Source of the DNA: Bacteroidales bacterium
Lineage (GTDB): Bacteria > Bacteroidota > Bacteroidia > Bacteroidales > Bacteroidaceae
Length of the DNA stretch: 64,000 nt
Reading direction: 5' to 3'
Assembly (NCBI GenBank): GCA_030532685.1
Contig: JAUNKN010000001.1
Location: forward strand, 1-64,000
The notes beneath the pieces were generated by a model. It made no database searches. It saw nothing but the letters and a program-made list of their open reading frames with translations, and was not told where the DNA came from. Of the stretch, positions 53,212-61,628 are shown in pieces (position 1 is the stretch's first letter; every line of letters begins with the position of its first letter). The translations under genes and the position numbers were made by a program.

Positions 53212-54033
53212 TTACTTATCTTCACCGATAAATTGTTCCATAGCGGCAGCGCTCATACCCATGCTCGAAAAACCACCATCATGGAAGAGGTTTTGCATGG
53301 TCACCTTGCGCGTGAAGTCAGAGAACATCATTACGGTATAGTTTGCGCAGTCCTCAGCTGTAGCATTTCCAAGGGGAGAAATCTTTTCGGCAAAGTCGAG
53401 GAGGTGGTTCATGCCGCTTACGCCGCTACCTGCAGTTGTGGGCGTTGGGCTTTGAGAGATGGTATTGATACGCACCTTCTTATCACGACCATACACATAG
53501 CCAAATGAACGCGCGATGCTTTCAAGTAAGCTCTTGGCATCGGCCATATCGTCGTATCCGAAGAAAGTACGTTGGGCAGCTACATAGGTCAATGCCACTA
53601 CCGAAGCGTATTCATTCAGTGCATCTTGCTCCTTCGCTACCTGCAACATCTTGTGGAAAGAAATAGCCGAAATATCGAGGGTCTTGCCCAAGAAGTTGTA
53701 GTCCAAATTGTCATAAGCACGGCCCTTGCGAACATTGAGACTCATACCGATACTGTGTAGGACGAAGTCTATCTTTCCACCGAGCAAACGCTGACTTTCT
53801 TCAAATACCTTCTGCAGATCCTCAATGCTTGTAGCATCGGCAGGAATCACAGGAGCGTTGAGTTGTTCGGAGAGAGCATTGAGCTCTCCCATACGCAGAG
53901 CAATGGGAGTGTTTGTGAGTGTAATACTTGCTCCTTCTTCTACAGCTTTCACTGCAACTTTCCAAGCAATTGAATGTTCATTGAGCGCGCCAAAAATAAT
54001 ACCGCGCTTTCCTTTCAGAAGATTGTGACTCAT
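53212..54033 (-). CDS. fabI: Enoyl-[acyl-carrier-protein] reductase (NADH)
   Basis: FabI reduces trans-2-enoyl-ACP in the last step of each fatty-acid elongation round. The 273-residue protein has KRGIIFGALNEHSIAWKVAV, DFVLHSIGMSL and the catalytic Tyr150 and Tyr160 with Lys167 in the Y-x6-K arrangement GYDDMADAK, and ends with HDGGFSSMGMS. It belongs to the short-chain dehydrogenase superfamily. It has its own promoter and terminator, so it is probably monocistronic. Confidence 0.96.
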   Translation of the reverse strand: MSHNLLKGKRGIIFGALNEHSIAWKVAVKAVEEGASITLTNTPIALRMGELNALSEQLNAPVIPADATSIEDLQKVFEESQRLLGGKIDFVLHSIGMSLNVRKGRAYDNLDYNFLGKTLDISAISFHKMLQVAKEQDALNEYASVVALTYVAAQRTFFGYDDMADAKSLLESIARSFGYVYGRDKKVRINTISQSPTPTTAGSGVSGMNHLLDFAEKISPLGNATAEDCANYTVMMFSDFTRKVTMQNLFHDGGFSSMGMSAAAMEQFIGEDK

Positions 54034-54071
54034 ATTGTTTATATGTTTTGGTCAAATGACTATTCGATGCG

Positions 54072-54102
54072 CAAAAGTAAGCATTTTGTGCAAAGCAACC
54101 AA
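54072..54102 (-). promoter_or_regulatory. Promoter of fabI
   Basis: On the minus strand: TTG (54102-54100), a 20-bp spacer, TACTTTTG (54079-54072), about 38 nt before the ATG. Confidence 0.75.
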
Positions 54103-54193
54103 CGGAAAAAGAAAGAAAATCCCTTTTCTCTACATTTTTGTTGTTTTCCTTATCTTCTTCTTCGCGCCATTAGGTCATACAGAGCAGATTAAG

Positions 54194-54201
54194 TAATTTT
54201 G
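54194..54201 (+). promoter_or_regulatory. Possible -7 element for the Dna2-like gene
   Basis: TAATTTTG matches TAnnTTTG, about 95 bp before the ATG at 54297; no clear -33 TTG is seen. Confidence 0.35.
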
Positions 54202-54296
54202 TAAACCTTCTCGCACAAGAAAGGCAAAGGGCTACAATGACTGGCTTTTACGTCTTTGCTGTGTCTTGTTGCTCCTTTTGCATTGAATTTCACTTT

Positions 54297-57200
54297 ATGA
54301 CTTTCCCCACTGCCCAATACTATTACGACACACTTCTCTATTTGGCCAAACATGTAGAGCAAGCTCAAGAAACGGGCTATCGTTTGTTCAGCGAACTTCT
54401 TCGAGAAGCAACATCTGAAAATCGTTTGCTCTTTTCGGGCAATTTTGCACGTTTACATTACCTCTGTCAGCAATACGAGATAAAGGGCGAAATGTACGCG
54501 CGCCTCAATAGTCTACGTGCACGCTGGTATAGAAATGAGAAAAGCAGCGAACAACAATGGCACGATGACCTTCGCACTTTTGCTCTTTTCATAGAGTTGC
54601 TTAAGGAGGAGGTCGTTCCTCAAGAGCTGCTTTCCCTCCTTCCTCGCCATAGTCTGAGTATCTGTGTCCCATCGTCAAGACATCAGAAGTATGAGCGTGT
54701 CGTAGTGACAAAATTAAATGAAGAGAGCTGTAATGTTGTTGCACAAGATGCTCCCTCGGCAGTTGAACGTACTCTCTATTATCAAGGAACATATAACGAT
54801 TGGACTGCTCTCGCTCCCCTACTCTCCGTAGGTACTCAACTCAATCTCATAGCAATCAAAGAGCGAAAAGATGGTATAGAGGCACAACTCATCATCGTTG
54901 AGCCCGATCATCTGGTCGACGTGAGCAGTGTTGCATCCTGTTTTCAAGCTTTTGGAGTCACCTCTGCGTTTTATGCTTTGCAGCGCTTGAATCGAACAAC
55001 GACTACACGCCACACCCTACTGGGTAATTTTGCCGCTCAACTATTGGACGAAGCCGTGCATGAAACAGAAGCAAACTATTCCGATAGTGTAAGTCGCTTC
55101 TTTTGTCGTAACGCCCTTAGTTTTGCGACTTGCCCTGAATTTGAAAAAGAGCAGGTGCGCAAAGAGTTTCATCGCGAAGCCGCTTTACAGCAAGAGCACC
55201 TTCAGACTGTCGCACATGAGCATTTCCCCAAGGAACTGCAAATCTCTCCCTCCGATGTGCTTCTCGAGCCCTCTTTCTTTTGTGAGATGTTGGGACTACA
55301 AGGACGTATGGATTTGCTGACGACACAACTTGATACTCTCATTGAACAGAAAGGGGGAAAACGTAATTTCAAGGGTCAGCCGCAAGATAGTCATCATGTA
55401 CAAATGTTACTTTACATGGCTATTTTGCACTATGCCTTTGAAGTGGATTATACAGATTTGAAGCCCTATTTATTGTACTCTCACTATCGCCCATCGGAAG
55501 GTTTGATGCGCATACCTCATGTTGCGCAACTTTTGCATCAAGCCATTATGATACGCAATGAAATTGTGTTGCGCGAGCGCACTTTCGCAACCAAAGGCTC
55601 GGCCGATTTCTACGAGACGTTAACTCCCGAAGACTTTCATACGCTTTCTTGTGGTGTTCTGTGGGAACGCTATAAATTGCCTGAGATTACAATGCAACTT
55701 AAATGCCTGCAAGAGGCTTCGGCATTGGAAAAATCTTATTTTTATCGTTTTCATCGCTTTCTCTCCTTAGAGCAGCAGCACTCTCGTATCGGAACTCCAG
55801 ATCGCGAAGCCAGTGGTTTTGCCGCAGCATGGCATGCTTCACTCGACGAACGTCGGCAAGCTGGAAATATTCTCACACCGCTTCACCTTGAACTCAATGA
55901 AAATCCAGAAGCAGACAATTTAGCCATTAGCGAAGTGACTCTGCTCTTGTCCGCTACCGAAGAGGAAGAAGAAACACTGCTTTTACCCAACTTTCGTGTG
56001 GGAGATGTTGTCGTGCTCTATGCTTATGAAGAAGGGGAACTTCCTGACCTACGTAAAGGTATGGTGCATAGAGCCACGATTGTGAGTATTGATGACGTTG
56101 CTGTGCGCTTGCGCTTGCGTGCTCCTCAGACCAATCCTCGTGTATTTCAGCAACGCCCTCGACAGCTTTGGGCAATCGAGCCAGACTATATGGAGTCTGG
56201 TAGCAATGCACTATTTCAGGGGCTATTTGCTTTTCTCCAAAATCTTCCACAGCGCAGGCAACTACTCTTGGGGGAACGTGAAGCTGAGACCGATATGCAC
56301 CAAAAACGACTTCTCACGCATCTCAATCCTGAAATAGATCAACTTGTGGAACGAGCTTTGCAAGCACGAGATTTGTTCTTGCTCGTGGGGCCTCCAGGCA
56401 CAGGAAAAACATCGGTTGGATTGATGAGCCTTGTGAGAGAGGAGTTGGCTCGCCCCAGTCATCGTCTACTATTGAGCGCTTTTACCAATAGAGCGGTTGA
56501 TGAGATTTGTAGCAAATTGGTAAAAGATAAGCTTCCCTTTGTGCGCATAGGCAATCCGCAGGGATGTGCCGAGGCCTTTCGTCCCTACTTGTTAGAACAA
56601 CAAATCGCCCATATCACCCAGCTGGACGATATCGCCTCCTATATCCGTTCTACACGTATTGTTGTCGGTACTACCGCAAGTTTGTCTACTCGTATAGAGC
56701 TGTTCAATATTGAGCCTTTCTCCTTGGGGATTATCGACGAAGCCTCTCAACTCCTAGAACCACAATTGCTACCTCTATTCATGGCTGAGCACCGTGAAGG
56801 AGTGCCTGCTATTGCACGTTTTGTGCTCATCGGCGATCATAAACAACTCCCAGCTGTTGTACAACAAAATGAACGTGATAGCATTGTGAAAGACAGGGAT
56901 TTAATAAAGATAGGTTTGACCGATTGTCGGAACTCTCTATTTGAGCGTTTTATTCGATGTTTGCCTCCTTCATGCCTTTTCCACCTCAAGTCCCATGGGC
57001 GTATGCATCCTGCCGTGGCCGATTTTGCTAATCGTCATTTCTATGCCAATGAACTCCGACCTATTCCTTTGCCCCATCAATGTCGTGAGGGGATGGAACC
57101 GCGAGTGCGTTTCTACGATTGTCCACCCACTACAACAAGCCATACGTCTCCGAAAACCAATGAAGCCGAGGCACAAAAAGTCCTTGAATTGGCCCTTCAG

Positions 57201-57590
57201 GAGGTGAAGCGTGTGGAATCTACTGGCCGTTGTTTTGACCCTCAGAAAGATTTGGGAATCATCGTGCCTTATCGCCATCAAATAGCACGCTTACGGCAGG
57301 CTTTTCTCTCCTCTCCCTTCCTTGCTCTTTCTCAGGTAAGTATTGATACAGTAGAAAGGTTTCAAGGCTCTGAGAGAGAAACGATTATCTACTCCTTTGT
57401 AGTGAGTCGGGAAAGCCAGTTGAGCTTCTTGTGCAACTCTCATTTTGTTGATGAACGAGGCACACTCATCGACCGAAAACTTAATGTAGCACTCACCCGA
57501 GCTCGCGAGCGCACCTTACTTGTAGGCAATGCGGCTCTGTTGCGAAAAGTTCCCATTTTTGAAAAGCTCATAGAAGAGACCAGCCTATAG
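54297..57590 (+). CDS. Dna2-like protein: PD-(D/E)XK nuclease domain fused to SF1B helicase
   Basis: A 1097-residue protein. Around residues 325-375 it has a RecB/Cas4-like nuclease core: LEPSFFCEMLGLQGRMDLLT (Asp of GRMD), LIEQKGGK (Glu-x-Lys) and HHVQMLLYMAIL (the QxxxY motif). From about residue 690 come the motifs of an Upf1/Dna2-like superfamily 1B helicase: LVGPPGTGKTSVG (Walker A), LLLSAFTNRAVDEI (Ia), GIIDEASQL (II), VLIGDHKQLPAVVQ (III), HLKSHGRMHPAVADF (IV), DTVERFQGSERETI (V) and LNVALTRARERTLLVGN (VI). Eukaryotic Dna2 has the same order and processes DNA flaps and ends. The four-cysteine iron-sulphur pattern of Dna2 and AddB was not obvious. It is probably a repair enzyme. The ATG at 54297 is preferred over an in-frame start at 54237. 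Confidence 0.82.
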   Translation: MTFPTAQYYYDTLLYLAKHVEQAQETGYRLFSELLREATSENRLLFSGNFARLHYLCQQYEIKGEMYARLNSLRARWYRNEKSSEQQWHDDLRTFALFIELLKEEVVPQELLSLLPRHSLSICVPSSRHQKYERVVVTKLNEESCNVVAQDAPSAVERTLYYQGTYNDWTALAPLLSVGTQLNLIAIKERKDGIEAQLIIVEPDHLVDVSSVASCFQAFGVTSAFYALQRLNRTTTTRHTLLGNFAAQLLDEAVHETEANYSDSVSRFFCRNALSFATCPEFEKEQVRKEFHREAALQQEHLQTVAHEHFPKELQISPSDVLLEPSFFCEMLGLQGRMDLLTTQLDTLIEQKGGKRNFKGQPQDSHHVQMLLYMAILHYAFEVDYTDLKPYLLYSHYRPSEGLMRIPHVAQLLHQAIMIRNEIVLRERTFATKGSADFYETLTPEDFHTLSCGVLWERYKLPEITMQLKCLQEASALEKSYFYRFHRFLSLEQQHSRIGTPDREASGFAAAWHASLDERRQAGNILTPLHLELNENPEADNLAISEVTLLLSATEEEEETLLLPNFRVGDVVVLYAYEEGELPDLRKGMVHRATIVSIDDVAVRLRLRAPQTNPRVFQQRPRQLWAIEPDYMESGSNALFQGLFAFLQNLPQRRQLLLGEREAETDMHQKRLLTHLNPEIDQLVERALQARDLFLLVGPPGTGKTSVGLMSLVREELARPSHRLLLSAFTNRAVDEICSKLVKDKLPFVRIGNPQGCAEAFRPYLLEQQIAHITQLDDIASYIRSTRIVVGTTASLSTRIELFNIEPFSLGIIDEASQLLEPQLLPLFMAEHREGVPAIARFVLIGDHKQLPAVVQQNERDSIVKDRDLIKIGLTDCRNSLFERFIRCLPPSCLFHLKSHGRMHPAVADFANRHFYANELRPIPLPHQCREGMEPRVRFYDCPPTTTSHTSPKTNEAEAQKVLELALQEVKRVESTGRCFDPQKDLGIIVPYRHQIARLRQAFLSSPFLALSQVSIDTVERFQGSERETIIYSFVVSRESQLSFLCNSHFVDERGTLIDRKLNVALTRARERTLLVGNAALLRKVPIFEKLIEETSL

Positions 57591-57626
57591 TACTTTTGTT
57601 GTCTTGTACGAACTACGTTATTTTGC

Positions 57627-57664
57627 ACACAAGGCCGTATCGCTGTTTGCGATACGGCCTTGTG
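57627..57664. terminator. Bidirectional stem-loop between convergent genes
   Basis: ACAAGGCCGTATCGC and GCGATACGGCCTTGT form a perfect 15-bp stem with a 5-nt loop, between the Dna2-like gene and the phosphomutase gene. T runs are weak on both sides, so termination strength is uncertain. Confidence 0.7.
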
Positions 57665-57684
57665 GTTGAATCGAGTGGTTGAGA

Positions 57685-59430
57685 TTAGAGCGAGAGTTCC
57701 GTCTTAATCTGTTCGACTTTTTTGAGCGCTTCGGCCTTGGCCGCAGCATGGCATTTGGGGCATTCCATCTCTCCTGCAATTTCAAGATAGAACTTGATCT
57801 TGGGCTCTGTGCCCGAGGGACGAACACTGATTTTATCGCCAGCTGCAGTAAACCACTGTAATACATTGCTTTTCGCGGGGAAGTCCAGCGGAGTGGTTTT
57901 TCCTTCGGCATCGGTTGCCAGGAGTGTTTCGTAGTCTTTGCTCAACACTACGGGAGAACCTGCGATTTGTCGAGGAGGGTTGGAGCGGAATTGCTCCATC
58001 ATTGCCTTGATTTCGTCGGCACCGCTCTTACCAGGTTTCACTACATTGATGGTGTGGTTGAGTGAGAAGCCATATTCTACATAAATGTCCATCAGAACAT
58101 CAAAGAGAGTTTTACCCTGATCTTTGGCCCAAGCACAAATTTCGGCTAGCAGAGAGCATGCAGATACGGAGTCCTTATCACGCACGATGTCTTGTGCCAT
58201 GAAGCCATAGCTTTCCTCGCCGCCACCGATGTAGGTTTCCTTGCCTTCAAGTGTACGAATCACACGTGCAATCCACTTGAAACCAGTGTATTCGTCATAC
58301 ATCTTCACACCATTTTTGTCGGCAATGCGCTTGATGAGTTCGGTGGTTACGATGGTTTTCACGATATACTCGTCGCCCTTCATCTTGCCCAGCGCAATGC
58401 GGTTTTTGATGATGTAGTAGAGGAAAATCATGCAAGTCTGATTGCCATCGATGAGCACCCATTCGCCCGCAGTATCTTTGCAAGCCATGCCCACACGGTC
58501 GGCATCGGGATCGGAAGCCATCACAATGTCGGCATCGATTTTCTTGGCCAAATTGAGCGCAAGAGTAAGTGCTTCGGCATTCTCGGGGTTGGGGGACACA
58601 ACGGTGGGGAAATTGCCATCTCTCACCATTTGTTCCTCTACGCAATTCACATTTTCAAAACCCCAACGCTTCAAGGAAGCAGGTATCATGGTTGCGCCAG
58701 TACCGTGTATGGGGGTGTAGACAATGCTCAAATCTTTTTGGCGAGCAATCACTTCAGGATCAATGCTCAACTGCTGAACTCCAGCCAGATACAATTCGTC
58801 TACTTCCTTGCCAATGATTTGAATCAAAGAGGGATTGCCTTCAAATTTAACATCAGCAATTTGCACCTTGTTTACCTCGTCGATGATGCCCTTGTCATGA
58901 GGAGCCAATACTTGAGCGCCATCGTCCCAATAGGCTTTGTAGCCGTTGTATTCGCGAGGGTTGTGGCTGGCTGTAATGTTCACACCGCTCTGGCAGCCGA
59001 AGTGACGAATGGCAAAAGAGACCTCAGGAGTAGGACGCATGTCCTCGAAGAGATATACTTTGATACCATTGGCCGAGAAAACGTTGGCTACCGTTTCGGC
59101 AAACAAGCGACTATTGTTACGGCAGTCGTGCCCTACAACAACCGAAATCTCTTGACGATCGGAAAAGTTCAGACGCAGATAGTTGGCCAAGCCTTGTGTG
59201 GCAGCACCTACCACAAAAACGTTCATGCGATTGGTACCTGCTCCCATGATACCACGTAAACCTCCTGTTCCAAATTCAAGCGTGCGGTAGAAAGAGTCGA
59301 TGAGTGGAGTCTTGTCCTCGGCCTCTATCATTGCTTTTACCTCGGCTTTGGTCTTTTCGTCATAAATGGGCGAGTCGAGCCATTGCTGTGCAACGGCAGC
59401 ACACTGCGCCACCAATGTTTGATTGTCCAT
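57685..59430 (-). CDS. Phosphoglucomutase/phosphomannomutase-type phosphohexomutase
   Basis: A 581-residue alpha-D-phosphohexomutase. The catalytic phosphoserine loop is GVNITASHNPREYNGYKAYW, the metal loop is MASDPDADRVGMACKD, the sugar-binding loop is GGEESYGFMAQDIVRDKDSV and the phosphate-binding loop is KISVRPSGTEPKIKFYLEI. The length and GTGGLRGIMGAGTNRMN near residue 50 match the PGM2/PMM group that converts glucose-1-phosphate, or pentose phosphates, to the 6- or 5-phosphate. The exact sugar is uncertain. The ATG at 59430 is the family start; an upstream in-frame start would extend over the promoter. It has a near-ideal promoter. Confidence 0.9.
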   Translation of the reverse strand: MDNQTLVAQCAAVAQQWLDSPIYDEKTKAEVKAMIEAEDKTPLIDSFYRTLEFGTGGLRGIMGAGTNRMNVFVVGAATQGLANYLRLNFSDRQEISVVVGHDCRNNSRLFAETVANVFSANGIKVYLFEDMRPTPEVSFAIRHFGCQSGVNITASHNPREYNGYKAYWDDGAQVLAPHDKGIIDEVNKVQIADVKFEGNPSLIQIIGKEVDELYLAGVQQLSIDPEVIARQKDLSIVYTPIHGTGATMIPASLKRWGFENVNCVEEQMVRDGNFPTVVSPNPENAEALTLALNLAKKIDADIVMASDPDADRVGMACKDTAGEWVLIDGNQTCMIFLYYIIKNRIALGKMKGDEYIVKTIVTTELIKRIADKNGVKMYDEYTGFKWIARVIRTLEGKETYIGGGEESYGFMAQDIVRDKDSVSACSLLAEICAWAKDQGKTLFDVLMDIYVEYGFSLNHTINVVKPGKSGADEIKAMMEQFRSNPPRQIAGSPVVLSKDYETLLATDAEGKTTPLDFPAKSNVLQWFTAAGDKISVRPSGTEPKIKFYLEIAGEMECPKCHAAAKAEALKKVEQIKTELSL

Positions 59431-59471
59431 AATCAGCGTATGCTTATTTAGAGATGTTATTTTTGCAACTA

Positions 59472-59502
59472 CAAAAGTAGTCAATTCTTCCCGAAACGAC
59501 AA
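59472..59502 (-). promoter_or_regulatory. Promoter of the phosphohexomutase gene
   Basis: On the minus strand: TTG (59502-59500), a 20-bp spacer, TACTTTTG (59479-59472), about 40 nt before the ATG. Confidence 0.75.
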
Positions 59503-59632
59503 GATTGCTCACTGTCTTTTATCATAGTTTTCACTGCTCCCCGTAGAACAGAACAATGCTCCGGATACACAGTGGGAGCGGAGCATCTCAGAAGGCGAAA
59601 CGAAGAAGGAAGGCTTCTTGAGGCTCAACAAT

Positions 59633-59710
59633 CTACGTGGGAAGAAAAAAATCCTCCGTGCGTCGTAGGATTTTCTACGTGGGACGCAGGATTTTTTTCT
59701 TCCCACGTAG
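59633..59710 (+). repeat. TACGTGGG repeat cluster with inverted end copy
   Basis: Forward units begin at 59634, 59655 (TCCGTG variant) and 59676, each 21 bp apart. A fourth copy is inverted: GGATTTTTTTCTTCCCACGTAG at 59689-59710 is the exact reverse complement of the first 22 bp, at 59633-59654, so the whole forms a 78-bp palindrome-like unit. Elsewhere in the 589-bp gap (59431-60019) I see a short hairpin near 59552-59588, the promoters of both flanking genes and otherwise unremarkable sequence. Confidence 0.85.
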
Positions 59711-59982
59711 TAAAAACTGTGACACAACACCATGCTCTCAAGTTGAGAAGAGGTAGAGAAAAGAGGGGGAAGGAAAAACGAAAAGTACGAAGAGATAGAG
59801 CCTATAAAATGCTCCGATATTTCTCCCGAAGAGGTAAAAACAACATAGTGGAGCGGGAAAATACCCCAGTCCTTGTAAGGAGAAGTGTACAAAATGAACA
59901 TTTACTTCGTCGCCAACCTTAAAAAATGGATATTTTAGGGTGGGAAAGCTATCTTCTGTCATCCTAAATAGCAAGAAAGAGC

Positions 59983-59990
59983 TACCTTTG
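59983..59990 (+). promoter_or_regulatory. Probable -7 element for the HtrA gene
   Basis: TACCTTTG matches TAnnTTTG, 30 bp before the ATG. No good TTG lies 19-20 bp upstream, which could indicate an activator-dependent or stress-type promoter, or just divergence. Confidence 0.5.
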
Positions 59991-60019
59991 TGTATCTAAT
60001 CTTTTAAATACTAAGCGAC

Positions 60020-61510
60020 ATGAAAAGAACAATTGTAACGAGTGTGATTGTGGCTTCTGCGTTGAGTAGTGGCCTCACGGCCTTTGCCGTAAAATCTTGT
60101 GCCGAAACTCCTATTGTGGCGCCTGTGGCCAATAAGTTGCCTACCGCTGGGCAACCCATAGATTTAACTGTTGCTGCCGAACGAGCTACCAACAGTGTTG
60201 TGTACATTAAGGTATCGGCCACAACCCGTCAGCAACAGCAGCAATTTTTCGATCCTTTTGAGGATTTCTTCGGAGATTTTTTCGGGCATGGTCGTGGACA
60301 ACGTCAGCAACCCAATCAACAGCAGGCTCCGAAACGTAGCGGTGCTGGTTCTGGAGTGATTCTGAGCGAAGACGGCTACATCGTTACGAACAACCATGTT
60401 GTGAAAGATGCCGATGAGATTTTGGTTAAGCTCAACGACAATCGAGAGTTTAAGGGACGTATCATTGGTTTAGACCCCAATACCGACCTTGCTCTTATCA
60501 AAATAGAAGCTACCAAACTTACCCCCATCCAAGTGGCCTCGAGCGAAGATTTGAAAGTGGGCGAATGGGTATTGGCTATCGGCAACCCTTATGGACTCAC
60601 TTCCACTGTAACGGCAGGTATCGTAAGTGCCAAAGCGCGTTCGATGTCGGGAGCCAATACGGTGGAAAGCTTCATACAGACGGATGCGGCCATCAACCCT
60701 GGTAACTCTGGCGGAGCATTGGTCAATGCCAATGGAGAATTGGTAGGCATCAATGCGATGCTCTATTCTCAAACAGGCTCGTACTCAGGCTATGGATTTG
60801 CTATCCCTACGACGATTATGAACAAGGTGGTCGAAGATTTGAAGCAGTTCGGTACGGTGCAACGTGCTTTCTTGGGCATACAAGGAACTGACCTTTCCAG
60901 CTATATCGATCAAGAGAAGGAAAAAGGAAAGAACGTAGATCTTGGCACATTGACAGGAGTGTACATCAGCGAAGTCTCAGCCGATGGAGCTGCTGAAGCG
61001 GCAGGATTGGAAAAGGGAGATGTGATCACGGCTATCGAAGGCAAAACAATTGAAAAGTTTGGCAATCTGCAAGAGTTGCTTGCTGCTCATCGTCCTGGAG
61101 ATAAGGTAAAAGTTACCTACTTCCGCAACAAGAAAGAACGCACCACTACCCTAACCCTGCGCAACGCACAAGGAACAACGACACAGTTGGAGAGTGTAGA
61201 TACCGATGCACTTGGCGCAGCCTTGCGTGCACTGACGAAAGAAGAGAAGCAAGAATTAGGCTTGCGCTCGGGATTGTTGGTGAGCAGCATACGTTCGGGC
61301 AAAATGCAAGAAGCGGGCATCACCAAAGGCATCATCATTACACAAGTCAACGAACGAGTGATGAATACTGTTGCTGATTTTGAAGAAGCTGTAAAGGCTG
61401 CCAATATGAGTCAAGATCGTGTTTTGTGGATTAGAGCGAAAACACAAAGTGGTTTGAATCGTTCCTATACCATAGAGCTGTCTGAGACAAAAGCTAAAAC
61501 GAAGAAGTAG
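60020..61510 (+). CDS. HtrA/DegP-type periplasmic serine protease
   Basis: A 496-residue Do-like protease with an N-terminal signal-like segment (MKRTIVTSVIVASALSSGLT), a Q-rich and G-rich linker (QQQQQFFDPFEDFFGDFFGH) and a trypsin-like domain with catalytic His126 (TNNHVV), Asp156 (NTDLALIK) and Ser230 (GNSGGAL). Two PDZ domains follow, the first near residues 290-370 (GVYISEVSADGAAEAAGLEK) and the second near residues 405-485 (GLLVSSIRSGKMQEAGITKG). HtrA proteins degrade or refold misfolded envelope proteins under stress, fitting the secretion-heavy envelope implied by Sov. The gene is alone, flanked by a bidirectional terminator. Confidence 0.95.
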   Translation: MKRTIVTSVIVASALSSGLTAFAVKSCAETPIVAPVANKLPTAGQPIDLTVAAERATNSVVYIKVSATTRQQQQQFFDPFEDFFGDFFGHGRGQRQQPNQQQAPKRSGAGSGVILSEDGYIVTNNHVVKDADEILVKLNDNREFKGRIIGLDPNTDLALIKIEATKLTPIQVASSEDLKVGEWVLAIGNPYGLTSTVTAGIVSAKARSMSGANTVESFIQTDAAINPGNSGGALVNANGELVGINAMLYSQTGSYSGYGFAIPTTIMNKVVEDLKQFGTVQRAFLGIQGTDLSSYIDQEKEKGKNVDLGTLTGVYISEVSADGAAEAAGLEKGDVITAIEGKTIEKFGNLQELLAAHRPGDKVKVTYFRNKKERTTTLTLRNAQGTTTQLESVDTDALGAALRALTKEEKQELGLRSGLLVSSIRSGKMQEAGITKGIIITQVNERVMNTVADFEEAVKAANMSQDRVLWIRAKTQSGLNRSYTIELSETKAKTKK

Positions 61511-61536
61511 TAGTCTTTCTCTCACCATCTGAACAA

Positions 61537-61573
61537 CAAAAGGCCGTGTTTCATAAAAAAACACGGCCTTTTG
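61537..61573. terminator. Bidirectional terminator between the HtrA and TPR genes
   Basis: CAAAAGGCCGTGTT pairs with AACACGGCCTTTTG around a TCATAAAAA-type loop; the stem is about 14 bp, with A and T runs that suit both directions. Confidence 0.85.
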
Positions 61574-61628
61574 TGATGAAAGAAAAGTAAGAGGAAGTAT
61601 AAAGTAGAAGATATTTCCGCGGAAATCC

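Noticed and set aside
58192..59259. 355-codon plus-strand frame
   Set aside because: Antisense shadow of the phosphohexomutase gene, whose four catalytic loops are intact on the minus strand.
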